From Acinetobacter larvae (GTDB lineage Bacteria > Pseudomonadota > Gammaproteobacteria > Pseudomonadales > Moraxellaceae), in assembly GCF_001704115.1 (NCBI RefSeq), contig NZ_CP016895.1, positions 2,604,001-2,668,000 of the forward strand: a stretch of DNA of 64,000 bases, given 5' to 3'. Position numbers and translations under genes: made by a program. Below are positions 10,202 to 19,894 of this stretch, piece by piece. The stretch's first letter is position 1. Each line of letters opens with the position of its first letter. The notes under the pieces are model-generated. The model did not search any database. It worked only from the letters and a program-made list of their open reading frames with translations, and was not told the origin of the DNA.

Positions 10202-10302
10202 AAAGTGTCACAACCTATTCAATCACCCAGAGAGTAAATAGTTTAAACAGCGATATAGCGCATAAATTTGTTATATTCAGCATTCAATTACGCCAATCAG
10301 AC

Positions 10303-11070
10303 ATGATTATGAAACAAGTCTCTATTCATAGTGTCGAACATTTGCCGCAACAGATCATCGCCATTGAAAATCAATATGCCGATCATCAATTATTGCCATC
10401 CCATCATCACCAGCGTGCGCAATTATTATATGGTGCACAAGGAGTGATTCAGATTGAAACACCAGATGGTAACTGGATTATTCCGCCTGAACGTGCGGTC
10501 TGGATTCCACCACAGGTATCTCACCAATTAACCATGTACAAAGTACGCACCTGTAGTCTGTATATACGTCCTGAACATTGCCCACGTCAGCAACAGCATT
10601 GTGAAGTCTTGGCAATATCGCCATTATTTCGGCAGTTATTACTGACCGCCCCACTTTTGCCCACTGGGCATAATCCGTATGCGCAATTGATTTTTCAGCT
10701 GATTCACTGGGAGCTTAAACAGGCACAGGTTATTCAACAACATTTACCGTTACCACAACATGCAGGTTTATTGGCAGCCTGTCAGACCTTTTTAGCCCAA
10801 CCGAATATTCATTATTCGCCACAACACATGGCGGCGCAATTACATGTCAGTGAACGACATTTTAGTCGGCTCTTTAAAAAAGAAGTAGGCTACTCTTTTT
10901 CTCAGTGGCGCCAACATGCCTGTGTTTTACTCAGCTTAGAAAAAATTATGAACCATCAACCCATTCAAAAAATCGCCTATGATTTGGGTTTTAAAAATCC
11001 TGCCGCTTTTAGCAATATGTTTCACCGTGTTTTAGGGCTTAGCCCATCTCAGTATTATGCGACACACTAG
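10303..11070 (+). CDS. AraC-family regulator with N-terminal cupin
   Basis: 255 residues from the ATG at 10303 (Met3 at 10309 is also possible). The N-terminal part resembles an AraC-type cupin: SHHHQRAQLLYGAQG and a later ERAVWIPP segment. The C-terminal ~95 residues carry the two helix-turn-helix motifs, including MAAQLHVSERHFSRLFKKE and the second HTH ending in PAAFSNMFHRVLGLSPSQY. The gene faces away from the TSUP exporter, the usual arrangement for a local activator. The ligand is unknown. The stop codon lies in the first copy of a small 17-bp triplication. Confidence 0.9.
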   Translation: MIMKQVSIHSVEHLPQQIIAIENQYADHQLLPSHHHQRAQLLYGAQGVIQIETPDGNWIIPPERAVWIPPQVSHQLTMYKVRTCSLYIRPEHCPRQQQHCEVLAISPLFRQLLLTAPLLPTGHNPYAQLIFQLIHWELKQAQVIQQHLPLPQHAGLLAACQTFLAQPNIHYSPQHMAAQLHVSERHFSRLFKKEVGYSFSQWRQHACVLLSLEKIMNHQPIQKIAYDLGFKNPAAFSNMFHRVLGLSPSQYYATH

Positions 11071-11107
11071 GTTTACAAACGCACTAGGTTTCAAGCGCAC
11101 TAGGTTT
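11065..11107. repeat. three tandem copies of CACTAGGTTT
   Basis: CACTAGGTTT occurs at 11065, 11082 and 11098, giving spacings of 17 and 16 bp. The first copy contains the TAG stop of the AraC gene. It looks like a small slippage expansion. Confidence 0.7.
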
Positions 11108-11133
11108 ATATATGTCATATACACCCATAAAAA

Positions 11134-11159
11134 AGCCTGCAGCATCGATAGCGCAGGCT
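11134..11159. terminator. hairpin terminator
   Basis: A 7-bp GC-rich stem AGCCTGC/GCAGGCT with a 12-base loop, preceded by a short A-run. It lies between the convergent AraC and tcyP genes and probably serves tcyP on the minus strand. Confidence 0.55.
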
Positions 11160-11218
11160 GAAATAGCTTAACTTAAATAGAAGATGTCCAAATAAAAACG
11201 GAATAATAGGGTTTAAAT

Positions 11219-12616
11219 TTAGTGAGAAGGTTTAGATAAAGTCTCATCCTGATCTGACATTAAAATCTGTCGATCTGTTTGTTTCATGAGTTGGCTAGTG
11301 GCCATTCCTGCGGTAATAGAGCCACTCACATTTAATGCGGTCCGCCCCATGTCAATCAAAGGTTCAATGGAAATTAATAAAGCCACCAAGGTCACAGGTA
11401 AACCCATTATTGGCAAAACAATCAAAGCAGCAAAAGTTGCACCGCCTCCAACACCCGCAACACCTATGGAACTTAGACTCACCACACAAACCAAGGTTAT
11501 AATCCAAACAGGGTCTAGAGGGTTAATCCCCATGGTGGGAGCAACCATTACCGCCAACATGGCTGGATATAATCCCGCACAACCATTTTGCCCAATGGTG
11601 GTACCAAATGAAGCGGAGAAACTTGCAATCGATTCGGGGATGCCTAAACGGCGAGTCTGCGTCTCGATACTCAAAGGAATACATGCTGCACTAGAACGGC
11701 TGGTAAAAGCAAAAGTCAAAACGGGTAATATTTTCTGGAAGAAGCGTAGCGGATTGACACCGAGTATTAAAACCAGCAGCGCATGCAGCAAAAACATGAT
11801 CGCCAAAGCCACATAAGATGCGACCAAGAAACCCGCTAGATTTTTCATTTCCATCCAGTCTGAGCTTGCCACCACTTTGGTCATCAATGCAAACACCCCA
11901 TACGGTGTCAGGGTCATCACCAAACGTACCAGCTTCATAACCCATGCCTGTAATACATCAACAGCATGAATAATCGCACGTCCTTTCTGTTCGGATTCTT
12001 GAATCAGATTTAATCCAGCAATACCTAAAAACACAGCAAAAACCACCACACTAATAATCGATGTGGCATGCGCACCGGCTAATTCTGCAAAAGGATTACT
12101 GGGAATAAAAGACAAGAAAAAATCAGGTACACTCAGGTCTGTTATCTGACCAACATAATGGCTATTAATTTGCTCTAAACGCTGCGTTTCTTTCACACCT
12201 TGTAGCAAGCCAGCCGCGCTTAAACCAAACAGATTGGTGATCATAATCCCCACAAAGGCAGCACAGGCGGTCGTCAATAATAATGTACCTATACTATAAA
12301 GGCTGATTTTCCCCAAAGATGATGCATTGTGTAGTTTAATCACAGCACTGAGAATTGACACCAAAACCAAGGGCATCACAACCATTTGCAACAGTTTGAC
12401 GTATCCCGTACCCACGATATTAAACCACTGAATCGATTCCGTTAGAATCGTCGTATTGGCACCATAAATAAGCTGTAATGCAAAACCGAATACAACCCCC
12501 AATAATAAACCAGCCAGAACCTTTTTCGATAAGCTCCAGTTGGTTTTACGGGTTTGCATCAATAGAATGAGCAATATTAAAAATACTGCAATATTCAAAA
12601 TCAAACTGCTGTTCAT
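11219..12616 (-). CDS. tcyP: L-cystine:H+/Na+ symporter, TcyP/YdjN type
   Basis: 465 residues of dicarboxylate/amino acid:cation symporter (DAACS) type. The N-terminus ([22 protein letters not shown]) matches the distinctive start of TcyP/YdjN cystine transporters better than that of GltP or DctA. The serine-rich re-entrant loop [13 protein letters not shown] and the segment [18 protein letters not shown] are the substrate and cation-binding regions of the fold. The expected role is import of L-cystine for sulfur supply. No CysB or sulfur gene is adjacent apart from the TSUP exporter 1 kb away. The 280 bp upstream carry no gene. Confidence 0.85.
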   Translation of the reverse strand: MNSSLILNIAVFLILLILLMQTRKTNWSLSKKVLAGLLLGVVFGFALQLIYGANTTILTESIQWFNIVGTGYVKLLQMVVMPLVLVSILSAVIKLHNASSLGKISLYSIGTLLLTTACAAFVGIMITNLFGLSAAGLLQGVKETQRLEQINSHYVGQITDLSVPDFFLSFIPSNPFAELAGAHATSIISVVVFAVFLGIAGLNLIQESEQKGRAIIHAVDVLQAWVMKLVRLVMTLTPYGVFALMTKVVASSDWMEMKNLAGFLVASYVALAIMFLLHALLVLILGVNPLRFFQKILPVLTFAFTSRSSAACIPLSIETQTRRLGIPESIASFSASFGTTIGQNGCAGLYPAMLAVMVAPTMGINPLDPVWIITLVCVVSLSSIGVAGVGGGATFAALIVLPIMGLPVTLVALLISIEPLIDMGRTALNVSGSITAGMATSQLMKQTDRQILMSDQDETLSKPSH

Positions 12617-12863
12617 TCAAGTTCCAATCGTTTAGATAAATGAAATTATAATTCATCCCTATTGTCACTTTCTAAACATTATCAGCAGCAGCATTGGCTT
12701 TTGTTTGCTATGCCCAACATGATTTTCCATAAAAATCATAAAGCTAACTTAAGACCATACTTTATTGCATAATTTTATCTGAGCTTTTGAAAAAAAATGA
12801 TAAGAAAACAAACCCGCGATCACAACAGCTTGTATTTTAATTAGACAACGATTACACTGCTTG

Positions 12864-12884
12864 TTGAATGTGTAACATATTCAA
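12864..12884. promoter_or_regulatory. UmuDAb-type SOS operator
   Basis: A 21-base near-palindrome of form TTGAAT-N9-ATTCAA with GTGTAACAT in the middle lies 13 bases before the umuD start, next to the AGAAG ribosome site. From memory, the published Acinetobacter UmuDAb operator has the same length, the same TTGAA/TTCAA ends and a central TGTAAC. Acinetobacter lacks a classical LexA, and UmuDAb serves as repressor there. Its placement suggests autorepression released by DNA damage. Confidence 0.8.
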
Positions 12885-12896
12885 GAAGAGCATAAT

Positions 12897-13466
12897 ATGA
12901 CACAACATGGCGGTGCACGAAAAGGTGCAGGACGCAAAGCACAATACGCAGAACCAACCAAAGTTTTACGTGTCCCTGCATCACGCATACTTGAAATTAA
13001 AAACTTTTTACAGCAAAAAGTACAACCCAATAGACCCTTAGAATTAAAGGATATTCGCCAATTTGAAGCGCGCACAACGCTACATATTCCCCTCGCTGCA
13101 GAAAAAATTTCAGCCGGTTTTCCATCACCCGCCCAAGACTATATCAGTGATCATTTAGATCTCAATCAACATCTGATTCATAATGCCACAACAACATTTA
13201 TTATTCGTGTAGCATCACAGTCGATGTTACACGCAGGCATCGATATTGATGACGAGCTCATTGTTGATCGCAGTCTCACTGCACGTCACCATGATATTGT
13301 CATTGCCTTGATTGACAATGAATTTACGGTAAAACGCCTAATGATTGAGCCACAACAACGTTGGCTCAAAGCAGAAAATCCAGATTATTCAGATATCCAC
13401 CTAAAAGATGGGCAAGAACTGTTGATTTGGGGTGTCGTCACCAATGTGATCAAAAAATTACGATGA
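12897..13466 (+). CDS. umuD: UmuD-type S24 peptidase with N-terminal extension
   Basis: 189 residues, about 50 longer at the N-terminus than E. coli UmuD (139). The self-cleavage site is SAGFPSP (Ala73-Gly74), the nucleophile is Ser109 in SQSM, and the general base is Lys146 in FTVKRL, so autoproteolysis should work. The first 25 residues (HGGARKGAGRK...) resemble a short DNA-binding or AT-hook-like basic segment, as in Acinetobacter UmuD homologues. RecA filaments trigger cleavage in this family; the processed form joins UmuC as DNA polymerase V. The gene overlaps umuC by four bases (ATGA). The operator just upstream suggests this protein, or a paralogue, represses the operon. Confidence 0.9.
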   Translation: MTQHGGARKGAGRKAQYAEPTKVLRVPASRILEIKNFLQQKVQPNRPLELKDIRQFEARTTLHIPLAAEKISAGFPSPAQDYISDHLDLNQHLIHNATTTFIIRVASQSMLHAGIDIDDELIVDRSLTARHHDIVIALIDNEFTVKRLMIEPQQRWLKAENPDYSDIHLKDGQELLIWGVVTNVIKKLR

Positions 13467-14770
13467 ATCATATACAACAACAAGCACCACAACTATATGC
13501 ACTAATCGACATCAACAACTGCTACGTCAGTTGTGAGCGGATTTTCCAACCCCAACTCAATCAAAAAGCTGTCATTGTTTTATCCAATAATGATGGTTGC
13601 GTCGTGGCCCGTTCTGAGGAAGCCAAGGCTTTAGGTATCACTATGGCGGTGCCTTTCTTTCAAATTCAAGACCTAGTACAACAACACCAAGTTCAGGTTT
13701 TTTCTAGCAATTATGCTTTATATGCTGAAATGTCAAATCGTTTTCATCAGCTTGCAGCTGAATTTGTCACGGCAGATGAACATGAGCTTTATTCTATTGA
13801 TGAATGCTTTTTAAAATTGACCGCCTATACTAAAAACCATGATATCGATCAAATGGCGCTTTGTATTCGTCAACGTATGGCACAATGGTTAAGTTTACCG
13901 GTTTCGATTGGTATTGGTCGTAGTAAAACTGAAGCCAAAATCGCCAATCATTTAGCGAAAAAACTAACAACCTTCAATGGGATTTGTAATCTCAGCCACA
14001 TCGACCCATGTGCCTTGGAGCATATTTATGCGCACCTGGATGTCAGTACCGTGTGGGGCGTTGGACAGCGCCAAGCCAAGCGCTTAAAAGCGCTTGCGAT
14101 TCACAGTGTGTATGATTTAGCCAGCAGCGATCACCGTCTACTCAAAAAACATTTTAATGTAGTATTGGCACGCACTGTACTAGAATTACAAGGGATTTCC
14201 TGCCTTGAGCTGGCACAACAACCTCATGCTAAACAACAAATTGTTGCTAGTCGCTCTTTTGGTACACGCATTTATGCTTTGGACGATTTAAAAGAAGCAC
14301 TTGGTCTTTATTTACAAGATGCGCTACAACGCTTAAGAGAACAAAAATTATGCTGTACATGCCTCATCGTCTTCTTAGAATCCAGTCGTTTTCGCTCAAA
14401 TAAAGACAACTATCGCGCCACATTAAGCTATTCATTATCACAAGCCAGCGACTCTTTATTTGCGTTAAAAAAAATCGCCTTACAACTCTTAACGCAAATT
14501 TATCGCCCAGACATTGCCTATAAAAAATGTGGGGTAATGCTCAGTGATTTGGTACCAAAACATTATATGCCACAAGATTTATGGCGAGATGACCAACATC
14601 ACGAAATTGATGCACGCTTAATGCAAAGTTATGAAAATATTCAACAACGTTTTGGCAAACACAAGATTGCGCTAGGCGCTACAGCTCTCGCACAGCGCCC
14701 TTGGCATATGCAAAGTGCTTATCGCAGCCCCAATTATTTTTCTTGGGCTGAATTACCCAGCGTTAAATAA
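13463..14770 (+). CDS. umuC: DNA polymerase V catalytic subunit UmuC (Y family)
   Basis: 435 residues from an ATG that overlaps the umuD stop; an in-frame reading that starts inside umuD at 13361 is not needed. The first metal-binding motif ALIDINNCYVSCER (Asp16) and the palm motif YSIDECF (Asp113, Glu114) are intact, followed by the SIGIGRSKTEAKIAN finger and helix-hairpin-helix region. The full C-terminal little finger and UmuC-specific tail are present, so it is not the truncated form reported beside umuDAb in some Acinetobacter. It performs error-prone translesion synthesis after damage. Confidence 0.93.
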   Translation: MNHIQQQAPQLYALIDINNCYVSCERIFQPQLNQKAVIVLSNNDGCVVARSEEAKALGITMAVPFFQIQDLVQQHQVQVFSSNYALYAEMSNRFHQLAAEFVTADEHELYSIDECFLKLTAYTKNHDIDQMALCIRQRMAQWLSLPVSIGIGRSKTEAKIANHLAKKLTTFNGICNLSHIDPCALEHIYAHLDVSTVWGVGQRQAKRLKALAIHSVYDLASSDHRLLKKHFNVVLARTVLELQGISCLELAQQPHAKQQIVASRSFGTRIYALDDLKEALGLYLQDALQRLREQKLCCTCLIVFLESSRFRSNKDNYRATLSYSLSQASDSLFALKKIALQLLTQIYRPDIAYKKCGVMLSDLVPKHYMPQDLWRDDQHHEIDARLMQSYENIQQRFGKHKIALGATALAQRPWHMQSAYRSPNYFSWAELPSVK

Positions 14771-14880
14771 ATGCACGAAATAGACTATTCAATCAATGCG
14801 CTTATTCATTGTATGCTGGCTGCGTCTCATCCTCATGATGCTTCTGAATATATCTGTCCTACCTTTAATAACCTTAGACT

Positions 14881-15510
14881 TTAATCTAATAATACCTTTT
14901 TATCTTCAGGAAAATTTGGGTAAAACTCGGCAAAATCAGCAGCACGCATCTTGTGATGATAAATCATATTACGCCAACGTAAAGTACCCAGATCACGTGA
15001 AAAAATTATCACCATGCTTTTACGATCTATTTCTCGCTGCGAAGCCATCTCTTCCATACTACGAATTCGCGTCGCCTTAATCAGGCAAATTTCTTGATGA
15101 CCTAATATAAAATTTGCAGAAGGCTGAGCAAAATTCATATGGTAATGAATATAATCATAAGACTGTAATTTTTTAAATTCGTGTTTAGTTTTTTTCATCG
15201 CCTCCGTAGCAGCGGTCCAACGATATTGGTAATAACGCTGCTTCGGATGTGTTTTCCGAAATAAATACTCATAGCTAGTTTTTTTACCGAAGTTTCTCAC
15301 TTGTTCAAGCGTACCATGGCGAATAATGTCCAGTGCTTTTACAAACTGCTGCTCAAATTTAGGTATATCCCGATCACATCGCAAGGCTGTTGTGGCGGGC
15401 ATATGATCATTACTTGCCAATGCTGCGGTCGACGGTCCCATTCCAAGCAGCAAAGCCATAATCATGCGTCCATCTTTTGAAATATCTTTTATCTTCTTTT
15501 GCCACAACAT
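14881..15510 (-). CDS. hypothetical exported protein, paralogue A
   Basis: 209 residues from the ATG at 15510, chosen for the GAAGT ribosome site eight bases upstream; 15537 is an alternative. A basic start (KKIKDISKDGR) precedes a hydrophobic run ending STAALAS, a Sec-type signal. The mature part aligns along its whole length with the next gene (197 residues). Shared blocks are C-x3-I-x-KFE, YEYLFRKTHP against YDYIFRKAHP, PSANFILGHQEICLI against PTANFILNQKEICII, IFSRDLGTLRWR against IFSRPLGTHKWR, and an FYPNFPEDKK-like end. Two conserved cysteines may form a disulfide. No family recognised. Confidence 0.75.
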   Translation of the reverse strand: MLWQKKIKDISKDGRMIMALLLGMGPSTAALASNDHMPATTALRCDRDIPKFEQQFVKALDIIRHGTLEQVRNFGKKTSYEYLFRKTHPKQRYYQYRWTAATEAMKKTKHEFKKLQSYDYIHYHMNFAQPSANFILGHQEICLIKATRIRSMEEMASQREIDRKSMVIIFSRDLGTLRWRNMIYHHKMRAADFAEFYPNFPEDKKVLLD

Positions 15511-15686
15511 ATTTAATACTTCGCATCCATTGATCATAAACCCGTACTATCATCCCGATACTGGCAATCGCATGCTATTTTAAATAAAGAATAATAAGTT
15601 GCCGCTTCAGTTATTGTCTTGCGACAATGGACCTTATGACTGATACTCGCTTTAAAATCATGCTTTACCAAGATCACTTTTCAGTG

Positions 15687-16280
15687 TTAATCCTCATCTT
15701 TAAGACTCAATAGCGCCATTTTATCCGTAGGAAAATTCGGGAAAAATTCATCAAAGTCAACCTGACGAATCGATTCATCATAGTAGAACCCGCGCCATTT
15801 ATGTGTGCCTAATGGTCGCGAAAAAATGTAAACGTCAGCACTCCGAACACTTTCACGACCATAATCCACATCTCCCCAATAACCAATAAAAACTGTATTG
15901 ATAATACAAATTTCTTTTTGGTTTAAAATAAAATTCGCTGTGGGTTTGGCCACATGGACCACATAATTCAATTCCCTTAAATCTTGAAACATATTCAGGT
16001 TTGCAATGATTTTCTGCTTAAATTCAGGTCGCGCAATCCAACGCTTTTCATAAAATATTTTGTGGGGATGTGCTTTACGGAAAATATAGTCATAACTATA
16101 TTTTTTTTCGTAGTTAAACCATTGATCAAAGTCGCCACTTTTAGCAGCGGCAAGGCTTTGTTCAAAATATTTTTCAAATTTTTTTATATTCTTCTGACAA
16201 GTTAAAGCTTCCGTCGAGCCCGCAACGGCAGATTGCAATGCGATAAAAAAAAGCAATAGACCCGAACATATTTTTTTCAT
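15687..16280 (-). CDS. hypothetical exported protein, paralogue B
   Basis: 197 residues from the ATG at 16280, with GGAAGG upstream; a longer frame from 16310 would mask the signal. A clear signal peptide (MKKICSGLLLFFIALQSAVAG) shows export. The mature protein is Lys/Tyr/Phe-rich and shares its conserved blocks with the downstream paralogue, about 175 bp away on the same strand, so the pair arose by tandem duplication and may be co-transcribed. The conserved cysteines are at TCQKN near residue 31 and in KEICII. Role unknown; a periplasmic location is inferred. Confidence 0.8.
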   Translation of the reverse strand: MKKICSGLLLFFIALQSAVAGSTEALTCQKNIKKFEKYFEQSLAAAKSGDFDQWFNYEKKYSYDYIFRKAHPHKIFYEKRWIARPEFKQKIIANLNMFQDLRELNYVVHVAKPTANFILNQKEICIINTVFIGYWGDVDYGRESVRSADVYIFSRPLGTHKWRGFYYDESIRQVDFDEFFPNFPTDKMALLSLKDED

Positions 16281-16403
16281 ATATAAACCTTCCACCAGTA
16301 ATATGGTCATCGAGCAAATCGCTGTATGGTTTCAAAAATAGTAACGTTATTATAGCGGCTATAGGTTAAGTTTTATCGATCTTAAATGCAAATAACAGCC
16401 ATT

Positions 16404-16431
16404 AAAAAACTAGCCCTTAGACTAGTTTTTT
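16404..16431 (-). terminator. intrinsic terminator after cstA-ybdD
   Basis: AAAAAACTAG pairs perfectly with CTAGTTTTTT around an 8-base loop, between the end of ybdD and the upstream region of paralogue B. On the minus strand the hairpin is followed by Ts. Confidence 0.65.
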
Positions 16432-16564
16432 AAAATCAGTCATAAAGTTGCAGTAATGATAGCGACATTCACTTTATATTTAGATCAGGCAGATTGCTTT
16501 GTTGTAATATGCACTGACTTTCCAACAGCGTGATTTACAAGTGACGCCATATGCCATTACGCTA

Positions 16565-16867
16565 TTAACATGGGCATTTTTTCATGCCCCCTGCTGCATT
16601 AGGATAACGTGCATCCACGCAATAACGATAAAATGTCCTGGCATCCATGGCATCTAAATCTGGATGATGTTCACGCATATGTTGCAAATAGGTTTGATAA
16701 TCTGGTACCCCAACCATCAAACGAAAACTTTGTTGTAAACCTCGCCAAACTGTGGCAATACGCGACCAATTCTTAGCATGCAACAGCTGCCCTTTTTGCG
16801 CGAGTAGCGTCATTTTTATAATGTTTAAGATGACGCTTTTACCCGACTTGGCAAATTTAATTCTCAT
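16565..16867 (-). CDS. ybdD: YbdD/YjiX-family small protein
   Basis: 100 residues, slightly longer than the ~65-residue enterobacterial members because of an N-terminal leader. The conserved core is present: a tryptophan-containing helix, MVGVPDYQTYLQHMREHHPD and the ending F-x-R-x-C-V-D-A-R-Y with a C-terminal Cys pair. The AGGAG ribosome site overlaps the cstA stop, and the 11-bp gap implies a cstA-ybdD operon. YbdD/YjiX proteins accompany CstA/BtsT pyruvate transporters almost everywhere and are thought to support the transporter; the mechanism is unsettled. Confidence 0.88.
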   Translation of the reverse strand: MRIKFAKSGKSVILNIIKMTLLAQKGQLLHAKNWSRIATVWRGLQQSFRLMVGVPDYQTYLQHMREHHPDLDAMDARTFYRYCVDARYPNAAGGMKKCPC

Positions 16868-16878
16868 GAAGCAATCTC

Positions 16879-18984
16879 CTACTGACTTGATTTCACGCGG
16901 ATATCTTCAGGATTATCCACATAAACTGCACTCGATTCATTGACAGTAGCCGTGTTACTGGCTAAAGCACGACGTATCACAGCAATGGATGCAATCAACA
17001 TGACTACAGCCACAATCATAAAGAAGGCACACAGCACTGCATTGATTTGATTAGACAATACAATAGTCTGCATTTCAGCAATCGATTTAGCCGGTGCTAA
17101 TATCTCATTTCTTGCAATGGCATCTGAAAAACGGTTGGCTTGTGCCAAGAAACCAATTTTTGGATTTTCATGAAAAATCTTTTGCCAACCTGCGGTCATA
17201 GAGGTGATAAATAAGAAAATTGTCGGGAGAATCGTAACCCAGACATATTTCTCTTTCTTCATCTTAAATAAAATGACTGTACCTAAAATTAACGCCATTG
17301 CTGCTAAAATCTGGTTCCCAATACCAAATAATGGCCATAAGCTATTAATGCCACCCAATGGGTCAATCACCCCTTGATAGACAAAATATCCCCACGCAGC
17401 AACAGCGACAAAAGTACCCAATAAATTACCGAATATCGATTTAGACGACTTCACTGCAGGTAAAACAATACCAACCGTATCTTGTACCATAAAACGACAC
17501 GCACGCGTGCCAGCATCTACGGCTGTTAAAATAAATAATGCTTCAAATAAAATCGCAAAGTGATACCAAAATGCCATCATGGAGCGGTTATTAAAGATTT
17601 CTGCAATAATATGTGCCATACCTATGGCAAAGGTAGGTGCTCCACCAGTACGCGATAAAATACTATTTTCACCAACCTCTTGCGCTAAGATCTGTAAACT
17701 CTCAGGCGTTACGACAAAGCCTAACATCCGTACTGCTTCTGCAGCAGATTCAACCGTACCACCCAATACCGCAGCAGGCGCATTAATGGCAAAATAAATC
17801 CCAGGCTCCAATACTGTGGCACAAATCATTGCCATAATTGCGACAAATGATTCCATCAGCATACCACCATAACCAATCATACGAATATTGACTTCATTAT
17901 CGACCAGTTTCGGGGTGGTTCCTGAAGAAACCAAAGCATGGAAACCAGAAATGGCACCACAAGCAATGGTAATAAATAAAAATGGAAATAATGCACCAGA
18001 GAACACTGGACCGCTGCCATCAATAAAAGGCGTAATAGCTGGCATTTTAAGCACAGGCAAGGCAATCATAATACCAACCGCCAAACCGGCAATCACACCA
18101 ATTTTTAAGAAGGTCGATAAATAATCGCGTGGTGCCAATAACAACCAAACGGGTAAAACCGATGCAATAAAACCATAAATCACCAAACACCATGTTAATT
18201 GAGTGCCACTCAGCGTAAAAAATGGTCCCCAATACGGGTGTTGTGCAACATCACCACCATATATAATCGCCAACATCATCAGCACAAAACCAACCAACGA
18301 TACCTCGGCAATTTTTCCTGGACGAATATAACGCATATAAATGCCCATTAAGATCGCAATAGGAATGGTGGCCGCGATACTAAATACACCCCATGGGCTA
18401 TTGGTTAAAGCTTTGACTACGACTAATGCCAATACCGCCAAAATAATAACCATAACGCCTAAAGCGCCTAGCATCACAATAATACCAGCAAAGCTCCCCA
18501 GTTCCTGTTTTGCCATTTCTCCCAATGATCGTCCATCACGTCGGGTCGAAATAAACAAAACTAGAAAATCCTGTACTGCACCCGCCAATACCACACCGAC
18601 TAATAACCAAATCGTGCCTGGTAAATAACCCATTTGCGCAGCTAAAATCGGACCGACCAAAGGTCCAGCACCCGCAATCGCTGCAAAGTGATGACCAAAT
18701 AATACATATTTATTGGTGGGGACATAATCTAAGCCGTCGGTTAGACGATGTGCTGGAGTTAAGCGTTTTGCATTTAATTCAAATACTTTATTGGCAATAA
18801 ATAAGCTATAAAATCGATAGGCAATGCTATATACACAAATAGCAGCTAAAACAAGCCATACCGCATTCACATGTTCTCCGCGACTTAATGCCAAGATCGC
18901 AAATGAGCTTGCTCCGATGATCGCAACGATCACCCAAATTATTTTCGCCCAAAGCGTTGTAGATTTATTTTGTATATTTTCCAT
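16879..18984 (-). CDS. cstA: carbon starvation protein CstA (pyruvate/peptide transporter)
   Basis: 701 residues with many hydrophobic segments. Hallmarks are DGLDYVPTNKYVLFGHHFAAIAGAGPLVGP and the adjoining AQMGYLPGTIW stretch near residues 85-135. Later come CGAISGFHALVSSGTTPK near residue 350 and the DAGTRA motif. These are signatures of the CstA/BtsT family of inner-membrane symporters, which import pyruvate or peptides on carbon limitation. ybdD follows in the same operon. A 100-bp leader separates the start from the efp terminator; no clear CRP site was found by eye. Confidence 0.95.
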   Translation of the reverse strand: MENIQNKSTTLWAKIIWVIVAIIGASSFAILALSRGEHVNAVWLVLAAICVYSIAYRFYSLFIANKVFELNAKRLTPAHRLTDGLDYVPTNKYVLFGHHFAAIAGAGPLVGPILAAQMGYLPGTIWLLVGVVLAGAVQDFLVLFISTRRDGRSLGEMAKQELGSFAGIIVMLGALGVMVIILAVLALVVVKALTNSPWGVFSIAATIPIAILMGIYMRYIRPGKIAEVSLVGFVLMMLAIIYGGDVAQHPYWGPFFTLSGTQLTWCLVIYGFIASVLPVWLLLAPRDYLSTFLKIGVIAGLAVGIMIALPVLKMPAITPFIDGSGPVFSGALFPFLFITIACGAISGFHALVSSGTTPKLVDNEVNIRMIGYGGMLMESFVAIMAMICATVLEPGIYFAINAPAAVLGGTVESAAEAVRMLGFVVTPESLQILAQEVGENSILSRTGGAPTFAIGMAHIIAEIFNNRSMMAFWYHFAILFEALFILTAVDAGTRACRFMVQDTVGIVLPAVKSSKSIFGNLLGTFVAVAAWGYFVYQGVIDPLGGINSLWPLFGIGNQILAAMALILGTVILFKMKKEKYVWVTILPTIFLFITSMTAGWQKIFHENPKIGFLAQANRFSDAIARNEILAPAKSIAEMQTIVLSNQINAVLCAFFMIVAVVMLIASIAVIRRALASNTATVNESSAVYVDNPEDIRVKSSQ

Positions 18985-19106
18985 TCATTTCACCTTTCAC
19001 AAACCGTTATACTTCCTTTTTGTTTTACACAATACAGCGCTATATAATTTATCCTCCGACTTTAACTGTTATTGTGAAATTTTGATCTAATACTTTGGCA
19101 TAAAAA

Positions 19107-19130
19107 AAGGGGCGATTTACATCGCCCCTT
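19107..19130 (-). terminator. strong intrinsic terminator of efp
   Basis: AAGGGGCGAT pairs with ATCGCCCCTT across a TTAC tetraloop, and on the minus strand runs into a seven-T tract. It lies 25 bp after the efp stop and isolates efp from cstA. Confidence 0.9.
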
Positions 19131-19154
19131 GCATCATAGCTTATTTAAAAAGCA

Positions 19155-19724
19155 TTATGCACGTTCTAAATACTCACCCGTACGTGTATCGACACGAACA
19201 GATTCTTCTTGCTGAACGAATAAAGGTACACGTACAACTGCACCAGTTTCTAATTTTGCTGGTTTACCGCCACCGCCAGATGTATCACCACGTACACCTG
19301 GATCAGTTTCAACAATTTTTAAAACCACAAAGTTTGGCGCGCTTACAGTTAATGGCACACCATTGAACAACATAATGGTGCACAACTCATTCGAGTCATC
19401 TTTTAACCATTTTGCCGCATCACCCATAGCTGTTTTATCTGCTGCAATTTGCTCAAAGCTCTCTGGATCCATAAAGTTCCAAAGTTCGCCATCGTTATAT
19501 AAGTAGTTCATTTCTACTTCAACGATATCGGCACCTTCCAGTGAATCACCAGATTTAAAGGTTTTTTCTAAAACTTTACCTGTTTTAAGGTTACGTAATT
19601 TAACACGGTTAAATGCTTGTCCTTTACCCGGTTTTACGTATTCATTTTCCATGATTGAACAAGGGTTACCATCGAGCATGACCTTGAGGCCTTGCTTAAA
19701 ATCACTTGTAGAATAATTGGCCAT
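19155..19724 (-). CDS. efp: elongation factor P
   Basis: 189 residues, the normal length. The KOW-like N-terminal domain carries the loop KPGKG with Lys34, the residue that is beta-lysylated by EpmA/EpmB in gammaproteobacteria. The OB domains follow and the C-terminus has the [12 protein letters not shown] signature. EF-P enters the ribosomal E site and rescues stalling at polyproline. The divergent epmB gene encodes half of the modification route. This is of interest because the genome also encodes a giant Pro-rich adhesin 7 kb away, though most of its prolines are isolated or in PP pairs. Confidence 0.97.
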   Translation of the reverse strand: MANYSTSDFKQGLKVMLDGNPCSIMENEYVKPGKGQAFNRVKLRNLKTGKVLEKTFKSGDSLEGADIVEVEMNYLYNDGELWNFMDPESFEQIAADKTAMGDAAKWLKDDSNELCTIMLFNGVPLTVSAPNFVVLKIVETDPGVRGDTSGGGGKPAKLETGAVVRVPLFVQQEESVRVDTRTGEYLERA

Positions 19725-19894
19725 GAAAGGCTCACTCCAAAATTACTAACTTAAATCTATGAATATAGAAGAATTTTCCACAGCCCATAGTGGAGTCAAC
19801 TGACAACCTCACTGGCATATATTGTGTTATATTCTCGGTCTGGGCTATTCTAAATGAGCAAGACCATATCACGCAACGCCTTTATGCTACTGCA

